Assembly: GCA_013298595.1 (NCBI GenBank)
Contig: JAAFIG010000025.1
Coordinates: 1 to 64,000 of the forward strand
Direction: 5' to 3'
DNA from: Deinococcales bacterium
GTDB lineage: Bacteria; Deinococcota; Deinococci; Deinococcales; JAAFIG01
Length of the DNA stretch: 64,000 bases
Shown here piece after piece: positions 10,172 to 19,447 of the stretch. Position numbers and translations under genes: made by a program. The first letter of the stretch is position 1. Each line of letters begins with the position of its first letter. The notes beneath the pieces are model-generated. The model saw only the letters and a list, made by a program, of their open reading frames with translations, was not told the DNA's origin and searched no databases.

Positions 10172-10345
10172 CTAATCGGTTTTGGCGAGTCCCCACAAAT
10201 ACGCTCCCAATAAATTCAGTAGCACAGCAATACCAAGAATATTCCAATTAAAATTTTTTGATGTTGCCCATTGCGTGCCAATCAAAGCCAGCACCATCAA
10301 ATCCATCAGCAATAACAAAATGCCAATCAGCGCACGAATCCACAT
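10172..10345 (-). CDS. Small predicted membrane protein (57 aa), absent from the supplied track
   Basis: MWIRALIGILLLLMDLMVLALIGTQWATSKNFNWNILGIAVLLNLLGAYLWGLAKTD*; fits between neighbours without overlap. Confidence 0.55.
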   Translation of the reverse strand: MWIRALIGILLLLMDLMVLALIGTQWATSKNFNWNILGIAVLLNLLGAYLWGLAKTD

Positions 10346-10350
10346 GCGAT

Positions 10351-11592
10351 TTAGTTTACATTGTCTTGCTCGAGACGTTTGAAACCAGCGTAAATTGCTA
10401 GATCATAAATAATTTTTAAACTGCCACCAAGCACAAAAGGCAATGCCAGAAAACCCGCGCTGGTCATTAAACCACCAAGTACCGGACCCAAACTTGTGCC
10501 AACCAATTTGCCTTGTTGGGTCATACCACCCGCTAAACTACGTTGCTGCTCGGAAACAACATTCATCACCAAAGCAGTCCGAGCAGGCACATCCATTTGC
10601 GACAAACAAAACCGTGCAATCAGCAAAGCAAACGCCCACTCGAGATTTGGTGCAAACGGAAAAGCAATCAAAAAAACATTGGCAGGAATATGCGTAAAAA
10701 CCATTGTATTCACCAAACCCCAACGCTCCGACAACCAACCTGCTAACGGAGTCGACAAGGCTGCTACGATATTGGTGGCTGCAAAAATCGCCACAAGCGT
10801 ACCCGCCCCAACCGCAAATTTTTTCTCGAGCCACAAAGCAATCAACGATTGCATGACCAAAGCACTGCCCAAGGAATCCAGCGCAAACAAACTCGAGAGT
10901 TGCAAAATAATCCTTCTTGAACGCCCCTCGAGGACAGGTTTGACCACATCTCGAGCACCAAAAGATTGTGTTTCGATACGCGGCGATAACCTCGAGAAAA
11001 CAACCACCAACACCAAACTGATAACTGCGTATGCCAAAAAAACACTTTGCTCGGCTGCGATTTCGGTAATACCAACCCGTTTTTGCGATTCAACCGCCAC
11101 ACCCGCCAGTATCGCACCCACAGCAGCAGCTAAAGAACCAGTCATGCCATACCAACCAAACACCCTTGCTCGCCGCGACGCAGGAATCAACTGACTGACA
11201 CAAGCCTGCTCGAGTGCCTGAAACGGACCAACTTCGTTACCATTGGGCGAAATCGTACCAATAATCGCACAGAGAATTAACCACACCGCATCTCGAGACA
11301 ATGCAAAACCCACACCAGCCACAGCAATCAACGCTGTACTCCAAATCAACAAACGCTTACGCCCAAACGAATCAGCAACACTCGAAACAAACAACGACAA
11401 CCCAGCATCACCCATCAACGCCAATGACAACAACAAACCAATCTCAGCATCAGACAAACCTCGAGCCTGCAAATAACTAGTTAAAACCACAGGCAAAGCA
11501 CCAAAACCCAGCAAACGCACCCCTCGAGAAGAAAATAAGACAAGCAAATCGGTATTGGGGCGCATGGAAAACCATCCTATTCTTTTTTGCAA
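10351..11592 (-). CDS. MFS transporter
   Basis: 12-TM-like ORF with GFGALPVVLTSYLQARGLSDAEIGLLLSLALMGDAG and DSFGRKRLL motif. Confidence 0.85.
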   Translation of the reverse strand: MQKRIGWFSMRPNTDLLVLFSSRGVRLLGFGALPVVLTSYLQARGLSDAEIGLLLSLALMGDAGLSLFVSSVADSFGRKRLLIWSTALIAVAGVGFALSRDAVWLILCAIIGTISPNGNEVGPFQALEQACVSQLIPASRRARVFGWYGMTGSLAAAVGAILAGVAVESQKRVGITEIAAEQSVFLAYAVISLVLVVVFSRLSPRIETQSFGARDVVKPVLEGRSRRIILQLSSLFALDSLGSALVMQSLIALWLEKKFAVGAGTLVAIFAATNIVAALSTPLAGWLSERWGLVNTMVFTHIPANVFLIAFPFAPNLEWAFALLIARFCLSQMDVPARTALVMNVVSEQQRSLAGGMTQQGKLVGTSLGPVLGGLMTSAGFLALPFVLGGSLKIIYDLAIYAGFKRLEQDNVN

Positions 11593-11648
11593 CGGCTCGA
11601 GTTTAGAAAAGAGAACTCAGGCGAGAGTCATTTCATTCCATTTTCGGA

Positions 11649-11678
11649 GCAGGGCGACCACAAGGGTCGCCCCTACAA
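11649..11678. repeat. REP-like unit
   Basis: gcagggcgaccacaagggtcgcccctacaa. Confidence 0.8.
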
Positions 11679-11692
11679 GAACGATGTTTTTT

Positions 11693-11717
11693 GTAGGGGC
11701 GGGGCTTGTCCCCTCCC
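11693..11717. repeat. REP-like unit
   Basis: gtaggggcggggcttgtcccctccc. Confidence 0.8.
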
Positions 11718-11771
11718 GTGCGGAGATTGAACGATGGCAACTTTGCCCGAGGTCTACTATCAAATGACACT

Positions 11772-11798
11772 GTGGTCGAGGCACGCCTCGACCCTACG
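11772..11798. repeat. Divergent REP-like unit
   Basis: gtggtcgaggcacgcctcgaccctac inverted repeat beside two REP units. Confidence 0.55.
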
Positions 11799-11809
11799 GG
11801 TGCTTTATT

Positions 11810-13078
11810 TTATCTCGAGTCAAAAGCTATTTTTCCACGAACAATGGTGCATACTGCCCAGCCGCGCAGCGCTTCGCCTTGCCACGGGCTGTCGAATCTG
11901 GCTTTGGTTTTAAAGGTTTTACTGTCCACGGTTTTGGTGGTGTTCAAATCAAAAATAGCAATATCAGCAACACTACCAATCTCAAGGGTTGGGGCTGTCC
12001 AACCGAGCATATTGGTTGCCCCTGAAGTCATTAACTCGAGAAGTTTACTAAGCTCAAGTTTGCCTGTTTCGACAAATCTGGTGTACAGCAACGGAAAGGT
12101 TATTTCGATATTGGCAATGCCAAAAGGGGCTTCGAGCATATCGCGTTGTTTTTCGGCAGTGGTGTGTGGTGCATGGTCGGTGCCAATACAATCGACCGTA
12201 CCATCACGTAACCCCTCGAGTAAAGCAAGGCAATCGCTTTGGCTGCGAAGCGGTGGGGCAACTTTGAGTACAGGGTCGCAATAAAAACGCTCAGAAGCAA
12301 ATAAGGTATCGGTCAGGGTTAAATGATGCGGAGCCACTTCGCAAGTGACTGGTAAACCTCGAGTTTTGGCTTCGCGCACCAATGCTAAACCTCGAGCAGA
12401 GGAGAGGTGCTGCACATGTAATCTCGAGCCTGTAAGAGCACAAATCTCGAGATCACGGGCAATACGAGCCGCTTCGGCAGCTACGGGGTTGCCGGGTAGT
12501 CCAAGATGCTCGGAAGTATGACCTTCGTTGATGACTCCATCGCCACGCAAACTGGCATCTTCGGCATGGACACTGACCACCAAACCAAGAGCATGCGCGT
12601 ACTCGAGACCGCGACGCAACACGCCTGCATCCTCGTTTGTACCACCATCATCGGTCAGCATGACTGCACCCGCTGCTTTTAAAGCAGCCGCATCGGAAAG
12701 CAATTTACCTTCACGCCCTCGAGTTAAAGCGGCACTTGGAAACAACCGAGCTAAGCCAAGTGCTTCGGCATCACGAATCAGTTTTTGCACCAATTCAGGT
12801 TCATCTACTGCTGGACTCGTATTTGGCATACTGACCACACTGCCATAACCACCCGCCACCGCTGCCATTAAACCCGTCTCGAGGGTTTCTTTTTCCTCTT
12901 GCCCAGGCACCCGAAGATGCGCGTGAGGGTCTATCAAAGCAGGTGTCACCAAATACCTCGAGCCATCAATAGACACATCGGCAGCTCCCGATAAAGCAGC
13001 CACAATCAAACCATTTTCGATCAGCACATCTTGAGACGAACCATCGCTTAGTTTTGCGTTTTTAATTTCAATTTTCAT
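11810..13078 (-). CDS. pyrC: Dihydroorotase
   Basis: DPHAHLRVPGQEEKETLETG, GTDHAPHT; start at MKIEIKNAKL. Confidence 0.95.
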   Translation of the reverse strand: MKIEIKNAKLSDGSSQDVLIENGLIVAALSGAADVSIDGSRYLVTPALIDPHAHLRVPGQEEKETLETGLMAAVAGGYGSVVSMPNTSPAVDEPELVQKLIRDAEALGLARLFPSAALTRGREGKLLSDAAALKAAGAVMLTDDGGTNEDAGVLRRGLEYAHALGLVVSVHAEDASLRGDGVINEGHTSEHLGLPGNPVAAEAARIARDLEICALTGSRLHVQHLSSARGLALVREAKTRGLPVTCEVAPHHLTLTDTLFASERFYCDPVLKVAPPLRSQSDCLALLEGLRDGTVDCIGTDHAPHTTAEKQRDMLEAPFGIANIEITFPLLYTRFVETGKLELSKLLELMTSGATNMLGWTAPTLEIGSVADIAIFDLNTTKTVDSKTFKTKARFDSPWQGEALRGWAVCTIVRGKIAFDSR

Positions 13079-13096
13079 GATTACCCCGTTTTTGGG

Positions 13097-13125
13097 CAGG
13101 GCGACCACAAGGGTCGCCCCTACAA
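13097..13125. repeat. REP-like unit between pyrB and pyrC
   Basis: cagggcgaccacaagggtcgcccctacaa. Confidence 0.8.
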
Positions 13126-13144
13126 TTATTTTTGTGCTTGTTTA

Positions 13145-14056
13145 TCAACTTTTGCCAACCAACAGGTGATACAACACTGCCATTCGTACAGGCACACCGT
13201 TTCTCACTTGCTCGAGAATCACACTTTTGTTGTGATCGGCTAAATCACCTTCGATTTCAAGATCGCGGTTCATGGGTCCGGGGTGCATAATTAGTGCGTT
13301 CTCTCGAGCGTGTTTCATGGTTTTGCTATTGACTTGGTAGGTGGCTCGGTATTCCTCGAGACTGGGTAAGTACCCTGTGTTCATACGCTCGAGTTGTAAA
13401 CGCAATGCCATCACCGCATGAGCACCAGAAACCGCTTCTTTGAGGTTGGTGGTTAGTGTGACACCATCTGCCTCGAGTTCGCGTGGCAGGAGGGTTGCAG
13501 GGGCACACAAGCGCACCTTGGCACCAAGTTTGGGCAGTAACTCGGCATTGCTCCGAGCCACCCTCGAGTGACGCACATCGCCAACAATGGCGATTTCTAA
13601 ACCTTCTAAACTGCCAAAGCGTTGTTGCAGCGTAAACGCATCAAGCAGCGCTTGGGTTGGATGTGCCCGACGACCATCACCAGCATTGACCACTTTGGCT
13701 TTGGTAAATTTATTGACACTGTGAGCCGCACCAGATGCACCATGCCGCACAATAAAACAATCCACGCGCATTTGCTCGAGCGTCGAAATCGTATCTTGTA
13801 AACTCTCGCCTTTGGTGGTGCTCGAGGTGGCACTGGTAAAAGTTAAAACATCGGCACTCATCCGCCGAGCGGCTAATTCAAACGATAACCGCGTGCGAGT
13901 ACTGTTCTCAAAAAACACATTGCAAATCGTAAAACCCTGCAAAGCAGGCACTTTCTTAACTGGACGATCAAGCACATCCGACATCACTTTAGCTGTCTCG
14001 AGCACATTCTCGAGCGAACCTTTAGACCATCCCTGAAAATCCAGCAGATGTTTCAT
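13145..14056 (-). CDS. pyrB: Aspartate carbamoyltransferase catalytic subunit
   Basis: FFENSTRTRLSFELAARRM; HPTQALLDAFTL. Confidence 0.96.
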   Translation of the reverse strand: MKHLLDFQGWSKGSLENVLETAKVMSDVLDRPVKKVPALQGFTICNVFFENSTRTRLSFELAARRMSADVLTFTSATSSTTKGESLQDTISTLEQMRVDCFIVRHGASGAAHSVNKFTKAKVVNAGDGRRAHPTQALLDAFTLQQRFGSLEGLEIAIVGDVRHSRVARSNAELLPKLGAKVRLCAPATLLPRELEADGVTLTTNLKEAVSGAHAVMALRLQLERMNTGYLPSLEEYRATYQVNSKTMKHARENALIMHPGPMNRDLEIEGDLADHNKSVILEQVRNGVPVRMAVLYHLLVGKS

Positions 14057-14157
14057 AAAGTCGCTCCTGCCAAGCCAAGACCATGATTACTTTGGTATAT
14101 ATTCGTTTTGTTTTTCCTCGAGGCGAGTTGTGTATTCACCCCAAAAGAATGGTTTTC

Positions 14158-14186
14158 GTAGGGGCAACCCTTGTGGTTGCCCGCTG
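14158..14186. repeat. REP-like unit between pyrR and pyrB
   Basis: gtaggggcaacccttgtggttgcccgctg. Confidence 0.75.
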
Positions 14187-14198
14187 AAAAACCCGCGT

Positions 14199-14762
14199 TC
14201 ATCCCAATACCTCGCCGCGTAATTCGTACAATTCCACAGCATCTTCACCATCGGTCTCGAGCAGTTTGACTTTGACAATCTCTTGACGGCTGGTGGGAAT
14301 ATTCTTACCAACATAATCGGCTCGGATTGGTAATTCTCGGTGTCCTCGGTCTATCAGTACCGCCAATTGAATACTCGAGGGTCTGCCAAGGTCTATCAGT
14401 GCATCAAGTCCAGCTCGAGCGGTGCGTCCAGTGTAAAAAACATCATCCACCATGACAATACGGCGGCTCGAGATATCAAATGGTACTTCGGTTTGGCGCA
14501 CAATGGGTTGTAAGCCAACTTCCGATAAATCATCGCGGTACAAGGTGATATCAAGTTTGCCATTGGGTACTTGCACACCTTCAAGCTCAACGATTTTCTG
14601 GGCAATACGGGCAGCTAATGGAATGCCACGCGTGTGCACACCGACAATGGCAAGGTTTTGAGCACCTTTGTTGCGTTCAATAATCTCATGGGCAATGCGG
14701 GTCACAGCTCGGCGAATATCATCTGGTTCGAGCAAACGGGCTTTGAATTCAGCGTTTTTCAT
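14199..14762 (-). CDS. pyrR: PyrR regulator/uracil phosphoribosyltransferase
   Basis: [38 protein letters not shown]; start at [11 protein letters not shown]. Confidence 0.95.
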   Translation of the reverse strand: MKNAEFKARLLEPDDIRRAVTRIAHEIIERNKGAQNLAIVGVHTRGIPLAARIAQKIVELEGVQVPNGKLDITLYRDDLSEVGLQPIVRQTEVPFDISSRRIVMVDDVFYTGRTARAGLDALIDLGRPSSIQLAVLIDRGHRELPIRADYVGKNIPTSRQEIVKVKLLETDGEDAVELYELRGEVLG

Positions 14763-14874
14763 GATTCCCCCAATGAGAAAATTCATGAATCCCCCAATGA
14801 GAAGATCCGTGATTCCCCCAATAAGAAAAAACGCCGCGCAGAAAACATGCGTGGCTGCCGATAAAAGTATTCAT
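14749..14874 (-). CDS. pyr leader ORF, 41 aa, overlapping the pyrR start
   Basis: AGGAGG Shine-Dalgarno then [44 protein letters not shown]; out of frame with and overlapping pyrR. Confidence 0.7.
   Translation of the reverse strand: MNTFIGSHACFLRGVFSYWGNHGSSHWGIHEFSHWGNHEKR
14760..14832 (-). repeat. Three tandem 24-bp repeats covering the pyrR translation start region
   Basis: + strand: catgattcccccaatgagaaaatt / catgaatcccccaatgagaagatc / cgtgattcccccaataagaaaaaa. Confidence 0.85.
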
Positions 14875-14886
14875 TCGTTCCTCCTT

Positions 14887-14928
14887 TTGTGCCTCTCGGG
14901 ACACAACCTTTCGCCTCTCAGGACGAAA
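14887..14928 (-). promoter_or_regulatory. Two tandem PyrR-binding-type RNA hairpins
   Basis: RNA sense: TTTCG-TCCTGAGAGG-CGAAA and TTGTG-TCCCGAGAGG-CACAA, matching the UCCNGAGAGG PyrR loop consensus; the second abuts AGGAGG. Confidence 0.8.
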
Positions 14929-14958
14929 TTCAAGGTCTGCCAAGGCTACACTGTTTTC

Positions 14959-15549
14959 ATGGATTTTCGCAAGTCGCAAAAAGCAATTGCTATCTCTGGT
15001 GCAGTGCTGGCAGGTGGTCGCTCGAGCCGATTTGGCACCGATAAAGCCTTGCATAGTTGGCAAGGCAAAACCTTACTCGAGGCGGCATTGCAAAGTTTTG
15101 ACCAGTACCAAGATGTTTTTATTGTTGGAGGCAAACCCGAGTACGCCCAATTTGCTCGAGTCATCCCAGATACTCAACCATTTGCAGGCGCATTACACGG
15201 CATCGCCACTGCCTTAGAAGTCGCCTTGCATCCCAGAGTTTGCATCACAGCTTGCGACATGCCCAACCTGAGCAGTGCCTACTGGCAATACCTCGAGACA
15301 TTCAACGCCGAAGTGGTCATACCCGAAAATCAACACGGACAACTCGAGCCACTGGCAGCGATCTACAACAAACAACTTTTAGCACACGCCCAAAACGCTA
15401 TTGCTCGAGATAACTTCAAACTCAGCACATGGTTTCAAGGTGCAGAGATCCAAATTGTTTCATGGGCAAACCTCGAGCCACGTTTCTCGAGCCAGATTTT
15501 TTTGAACGCGAATTATCTCGAGGATTTAGTGGTTAATGTTCCAACATGA
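14959..15549 (+). CDS. mobA: Molybdenum cofactor guanylyltransferase
   Basis: ISGAVLAGGRSSRFGTDKAL; start at MDFRKSQK. Confidence 0.9.
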   Translation: MDFRKSQKAIAISGAVLAGGRSSRFGTDKALHSWQGKTLLEAALQSFDQYQDVFIVGGKPEYAQFARVIPDTQPFAGALHGIATALEVALHPRVCITACDMPNLSSAYWQYLETFNAEVVIPENQHGQLEPLAAIYNKQLLAHAQNAIARDNFKLSTWFQGAEIQIVSWANLEPRFSSQIFLNANYLEDLVVNVPT

Positions 15550-15570
15550 TGATTTTGAATTGCCTATCAT

Positions 15571-15597
15571 AGGGCGAATACAAGATTCGCCTCTACA
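15571..15597. repeat. REP-like unit
   Basis: agggcgaatacaagattcgcctctaca. Confidence 0.65.
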
Positions 15598-15664
15598 CTC
15601 GATTTGTATTTTTGTCCTAGCCAGTATGAAGCCTCCGAAAGAATGAAATATTATTGCTATAACT

Positions 15665-15690
15665 GGGAGGGGACAAGCCCCTCCCCTACA
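15665..15690. repeat. REP-like unit (inverse orientation)
   Basis: gggaggggacaagcccctcccctaca. Confidence 0.8.
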
Positions 15691-15705
15691 TAAAAACATC
15701 GTCTT

Positions 15706-15733
15706 GTAGGGGAGACCCTTGTGGTCTCCTTGT
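15706..15733. repeat. REP-like unit
   Basis: gtaggggagacccttgtggtctccttgt. Confidence 0.8.
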
Positions 15734-15783
15734 TTTTCTCTACTAGCTATTCATCTCATGGGCTTGCTGTACACTTATTGTCT

Positions 15784-17448
15784 ATGCCGATTCGTGTTTT
15801 ACCAGAAGCTTTACGACGTGAAATCGCGGCTGGTGAAATCATTACTCGTCCTGCCGATGCGGTGAAGGAATTGCTCGAGAATGCTTTGGATGCAGCAGCA
15901 ACTCGAGTTGATGTGGTCTTGCGTGGAGCGGGTTTAGAGTTAATTCGTGTGACCGATGATGGTGTAGGCATTGTTTTTGATGAAGTGAAATTGGCTTTGG
16001 AACGTTTTGCAACCAGTAAACTCGAGGTGATTGAACGCATTGATTCGCTTGGGTTTCGTGGTGAGGCGTTGTGGAGTATGGCATTTGCAGCCGATGTGAT
16101 GCTGACTTCGCGTCCAAAATCGCAATTAGGCGGAGCGCAATTGCGGGTAACCGATGGTGAAATGGTGCTCGAGAAAGTGTCTTGTGCGGCGGGTACCAGT
16201 GTTGAAGTGCAACATTTGTTTGCCCGTTTTCCGGCGCGTAAAGCAGGTTTAGAATCGGCTTCACTCGAGGTTCGGCGTGTGCTGAATGTGGTGCAGCGGT
16301 ATGCGTTGCATCATCCGCAAGTGGCTTGGCGAGTGCTTGTCGAAGATGATGTGCGTTTTCAACATACGCCCAGTGGTTTTCGGGATGCAGTTGCCAATGT
16401 GTACGGTGCGATGACAGCAAATCGGTTATTGCCTCTCGAGTTTGCTTCGGATTCTGTGCAAGTTTCTGGGGTGATGACCCGTCCTGAATTAGCTCGTCCG
16501 CGCCGAGATCGGATGCACATTGCCATCAATGGTCGCCCAGTCGAACTCGAGGATGGTATGGCAAATGCGGTTTTGCGGGCATTCTCGAGTTTGTTACCAA
16601 AAAATCATGCACCGAGTATGGTTTTGAATGTGCAAGTTAAACCCGAAGCTGTTAATCAAAACGCGCATCCTGGCAAATTACGGGTGGCTTTGCTTGAAGC
16701 TAAACATGTCGAAAGTGTGGTCGAAAATGCGGTTGCACAAGCTTTGGCGTTGCATCCACTGGCACCCAGTGCGCCTGAACCTCGGGTGGTGCAAGCCCCG
16801 CAACCTGTGCGCTCGAGTTTTCCGAGTTTGCGTTTAATTGGAACGTACCGTGATGCGTACTTACTTGCCGAAAGTGGCGATGATGCCGATTTGTGGTTGC
16901 TCGATCAGCACGCGGCGCATGAACGCATTTTATTTGAAGAACTTGAACAAGCCTTTGACCAAGCAAAAATTCTCGAGTTACCTAAACCCGAATTGTTAAC
17001 CTTACCACCCGATTTAGAAGGGCTGCTCGAGTCTCGGCGTGAAGAATTGCAAACATGGGGTTTTACTTTTGAAAATTTCGGTGGTGGTTTGCATCGCCTC
17101 AGCAGCATCCCTGCTGCGCTGATAGCCGTGCGAATCGAAACAGTTATAGACACCTTGGCTCGAGCCTTAAACGCTCCAGATGCGCGTCGAGATTTTCTTG
17201 CCCGCATGGCATGTTTACCTGCCATCAAAGCAGGGCATGTGCTTTCAAAAGCCACTGCCGAAACCCTGCTCGAGGCACTGCGAGCCTGCCAAGTGCCGTG
17301 GGCATGTCCACACGGCAGACCCACGGCTTTACGCCTATCCGAACGCGACTTAGCTCATCAATTTGGTCGTCGCAGCCCTCGAGATGTGGCTCGAGGTGAG
17401 TATAGTGCAGAGAAAAGAGAAAAGAGGCAAGAAAAAGCTGGTAGCTAG
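15784..17448 (+). CDS. mutL: DNA mismatch repair protein MutL
   Basis: VLPEALRREIAAGEIITRPADAVKELLENALDA; endonuclease-type DQHAAHERILFEE motif. Confidence 0.96.
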   Translation: MPIRVLPEALRREIAAGEIITRPADAVKELLENALDAAATRVDVVLRGAGLELIRVTDDGVGIVFDEVKLALERFATSKLEVIERIDSLGFRGEALWSMAFAADVMLTSRPKSQLGGAQLRVTDGEMVLEKVSCAAGTSVEVQHLFARFPARKAGLESASLEVRRVLNVVQRYALHHPQVAWRVLVEDDVRFQHTPSGFRDAVANVYGAMTANRLLPLEFASDSVQVSGVMTRPELARPRRDRMHIAINGRPVELEDGMANAVLRAFSSLLPKNHAPSMVLNVQVKPEAVNQNAHPGKLRVALLEAKHVESVVENAVAQALALHPLAPSAPEPRVVQAPQPVRSSFPSLRLIGTYRDAYLLAESGDDADLWLLDQHAAHERILFEELEQAFDQAKILELPKPELLTLPPDLEGLLESRREELQTWGFTFENFGGGLHRLSSIPAALIAVRIETVIDTLARALNAPDARRDFLARMACLPAIKAGHVLSKATAETLLEALRACQVPWACPHGRPTALRLSERDLAHQFGRRSPRDVARGEYSAEKREKRQEKAGS

Positions 17449-17458
17449 TCGCAACAAC

Positions 17459-19387
17459 TCAAAGCCCTTTTTCTACATACATAGCTCGATCAGCCGCTCG
17501 GTACAAGCCATCGGCGGTGCTGGCATCAGTGGGAAAAATGGCGTAACCCATCGATGCACTGAGTAAAATTGGCATCTCGGGAATGTAAATTGCATGAATA
17601 ACAGCTTTTAATTTCTCGAGTAAAATCGTTGCCATTTCAGGGGTGCGAATATCAGGCGCGATGATGCAGAATTCATCGCCACCTAATCTAGCAACAGTGT
17701 CAGAAGCTCGGACAGTGTTTTCAAAAACCCGAGCAACACTGATCAACACAATGTCACCTGCGGCGTGACCATAGGTATCGTTGATGGTTTTAAAATGATT
17801 TAAATCGATGTGTAGCAAAGCAAAACAAGTTTGGTCACGGTTGGCTCGAGCAATGGCTTGTTCGATACGGTCATTGTACAAGGCTCGGTTTGGTAAACCA
17901 GTCAATTGATCGTGCAAGGCTTGGTACTCGAGCGATAACAGTAATCGTTGACGTTCAATGGCAATCGCTGCAAGGTCGCAACTCGAAGTGATTCTTGGGT
18001 CAAGCGCATCAGAAAGCGGGGTTTTGGAAAATAACACCATACCGCCTCGAACAGCGCCATTGGATAAACGCATTGGCAGTAAAGTGGCATAATTCAGGGC
18101 GGATTGCAGCAAAACTTGGCGTAACTCGGGTGCAAATAAAGTAGTGTCAGTTAAAGGAAACGCAAAAGGTTTACCTTGACGTAAGAATTGGCGCATCTGA
18201 GCAGCACTTTCTTCTAAAACAATTGTCTCGAGGAAAGGTAAGGCAATGTCTGGAATGGCAGCTTGGGCTTTTAAGTGCACAACACCATCGTTGTATGCAG
18301 TGATACCACAAGGAAAACCCATTTGCTGATACAACAAATCAGCAATGGTTGTTAAAATAGTTTCTAATGGCGCACCTTGTGCCATAAACTCGAGGGCTTT
18401 GTTACGGTTTTGCTCGAGTAATTGTTGGTTTTTCATGGTTGTAATATTGGTGATTAAACCTCGCCAATACGAAACATCGTCTATTTTGTCTAAGGTTGCT
18501 TGGACATGAATCCAAAGGAATTTACCATTCAGGCAACGCATTCGGTATTGTTGATTGTAGGGTGTCAGAAATTTTGCCGAGTAACGCAAAGCCTCTAGGA
18601 TACGTGGTTGGTCATCATAATGAACAGTGCTAATAAACCATTTTTCTTCACTAAACCATTGTTCGACTGGGTAGCCAAACATATTTTGAGCACCTTGTGA
18701 AACAAAGGTTAATTGGGGGAAACCATTGCTGATTTCACCCTCAAAAACAATACCATCAAGGTTATTGACCAAATCCACAAAACGGTTTTGGCTGGTACGT
18801 AAAGCTTGCTCGACCACCTCACGGTCTGCAATTTCGCGGCGTAAAGTTTCAATCATGCGGCTTTGTTTAAGCACTGGTATGGCAGCCATCACTAAGTTCA
18901 TGGCTAAGTTTTGATCGGCAAGACTAAAATCTCTTGGGGTATGCGAATCCACGCCAAGGGTGCCAATCACGCTATCGCCACCAATAATGGGTACAATCAT
19001 CATGGATTGAATACCAAACACTTGAGCAGCTCGGTTACTGGCGACCGAGGCACTAGGTGCCGTTAAATCTTGTACCACAATCGGACGGCGTTCCTGAATA
19101 GCTTTGAAGGTCTGAGCATTTTCGGCTAAAGAAATCACCCAACCCAAAGCACTTTTGCCACTTGGATTGTACTCTGCGATAATCTCGAGTGAATGCTGAT
19201 CGGGACTGAGCCGACCAAACCCAGCCGAATCTGCCCCTAACGCTTTGGTGATTTCAGCACATAAGACATCGAGCACATGCGTTGGCTCGAGTGTTGCAGC
19301 CGCACTATTGATTCGGCGCAGAATACGCGCCTCAAGCAATTGCTGCTCGAAAATTGCTGCTGCACTTGGTAATGAATGATCTGACAT
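17459..19387 (-). CDS. GAF-PAS-GGDEF sensor diguanylate cyclase
   Basis: DQLTGLPNRALYNDR; ARLGGDEFCI. Confidence 0.9.
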   Translation of the reverse strand: MSDHSLPSAAAIFEQQLLEARILRRINSAAATLEPTHVLDVLCAEITKALGADSAGFGRLSPDQHSLEIIAEYNPSGKSALGWVISLAENAQTFKAIQERRPIVVQDLTAPSASVASNRAAQVFGIQSMMIVPIIGGDSVIGTLGVDSHTPRDFSLADQNLAMNLVMAAIPVLKQSRMIETLRREIADREVVEQALRTSQNRFVDLVNNLDGIVFEGEISNGFPQLTFVSQGAQNMFGYPVEQWFSEEKWFISTVHYDDQPRILEALRYSAKFLTPYNQQYRMRCLNGKFLWIHVQATLDKIDDVSYWRGLITNITTMKNQQLLEQNRNKALEFMAQGAPLETILTTIADLLYQQMGFPCGITAYNDGVVHLKAQAAIPDIALPFLETIVLEESAAQMRQFLRQGKPFAFPLTDTTLFAPELRQVLLQSALNYATLLPMRLSNGAVRGGMVLFSKTPLSDALDPRITSSCDLAAIAIERQRLLLSLEYQALHDQLTGLPNRALYNDRIEQAIARANRDQTCFALLHIDLNHFKTINDTYGHAAGDIVLISVARVFENTVRASDTVARLGGDEFCIIAPDIRTPEMATILLEKLKAVIHAIYIPEMPILLSASMGYAIFPTDASTADGLYRAADRAMYVEKGL

Positions 19388-19447
19388 GTCGCAATCCCGA
19401 AGGCTATGTTACTCGAGTTGAGATGAGCTTTTGCTACAAAACCTACT

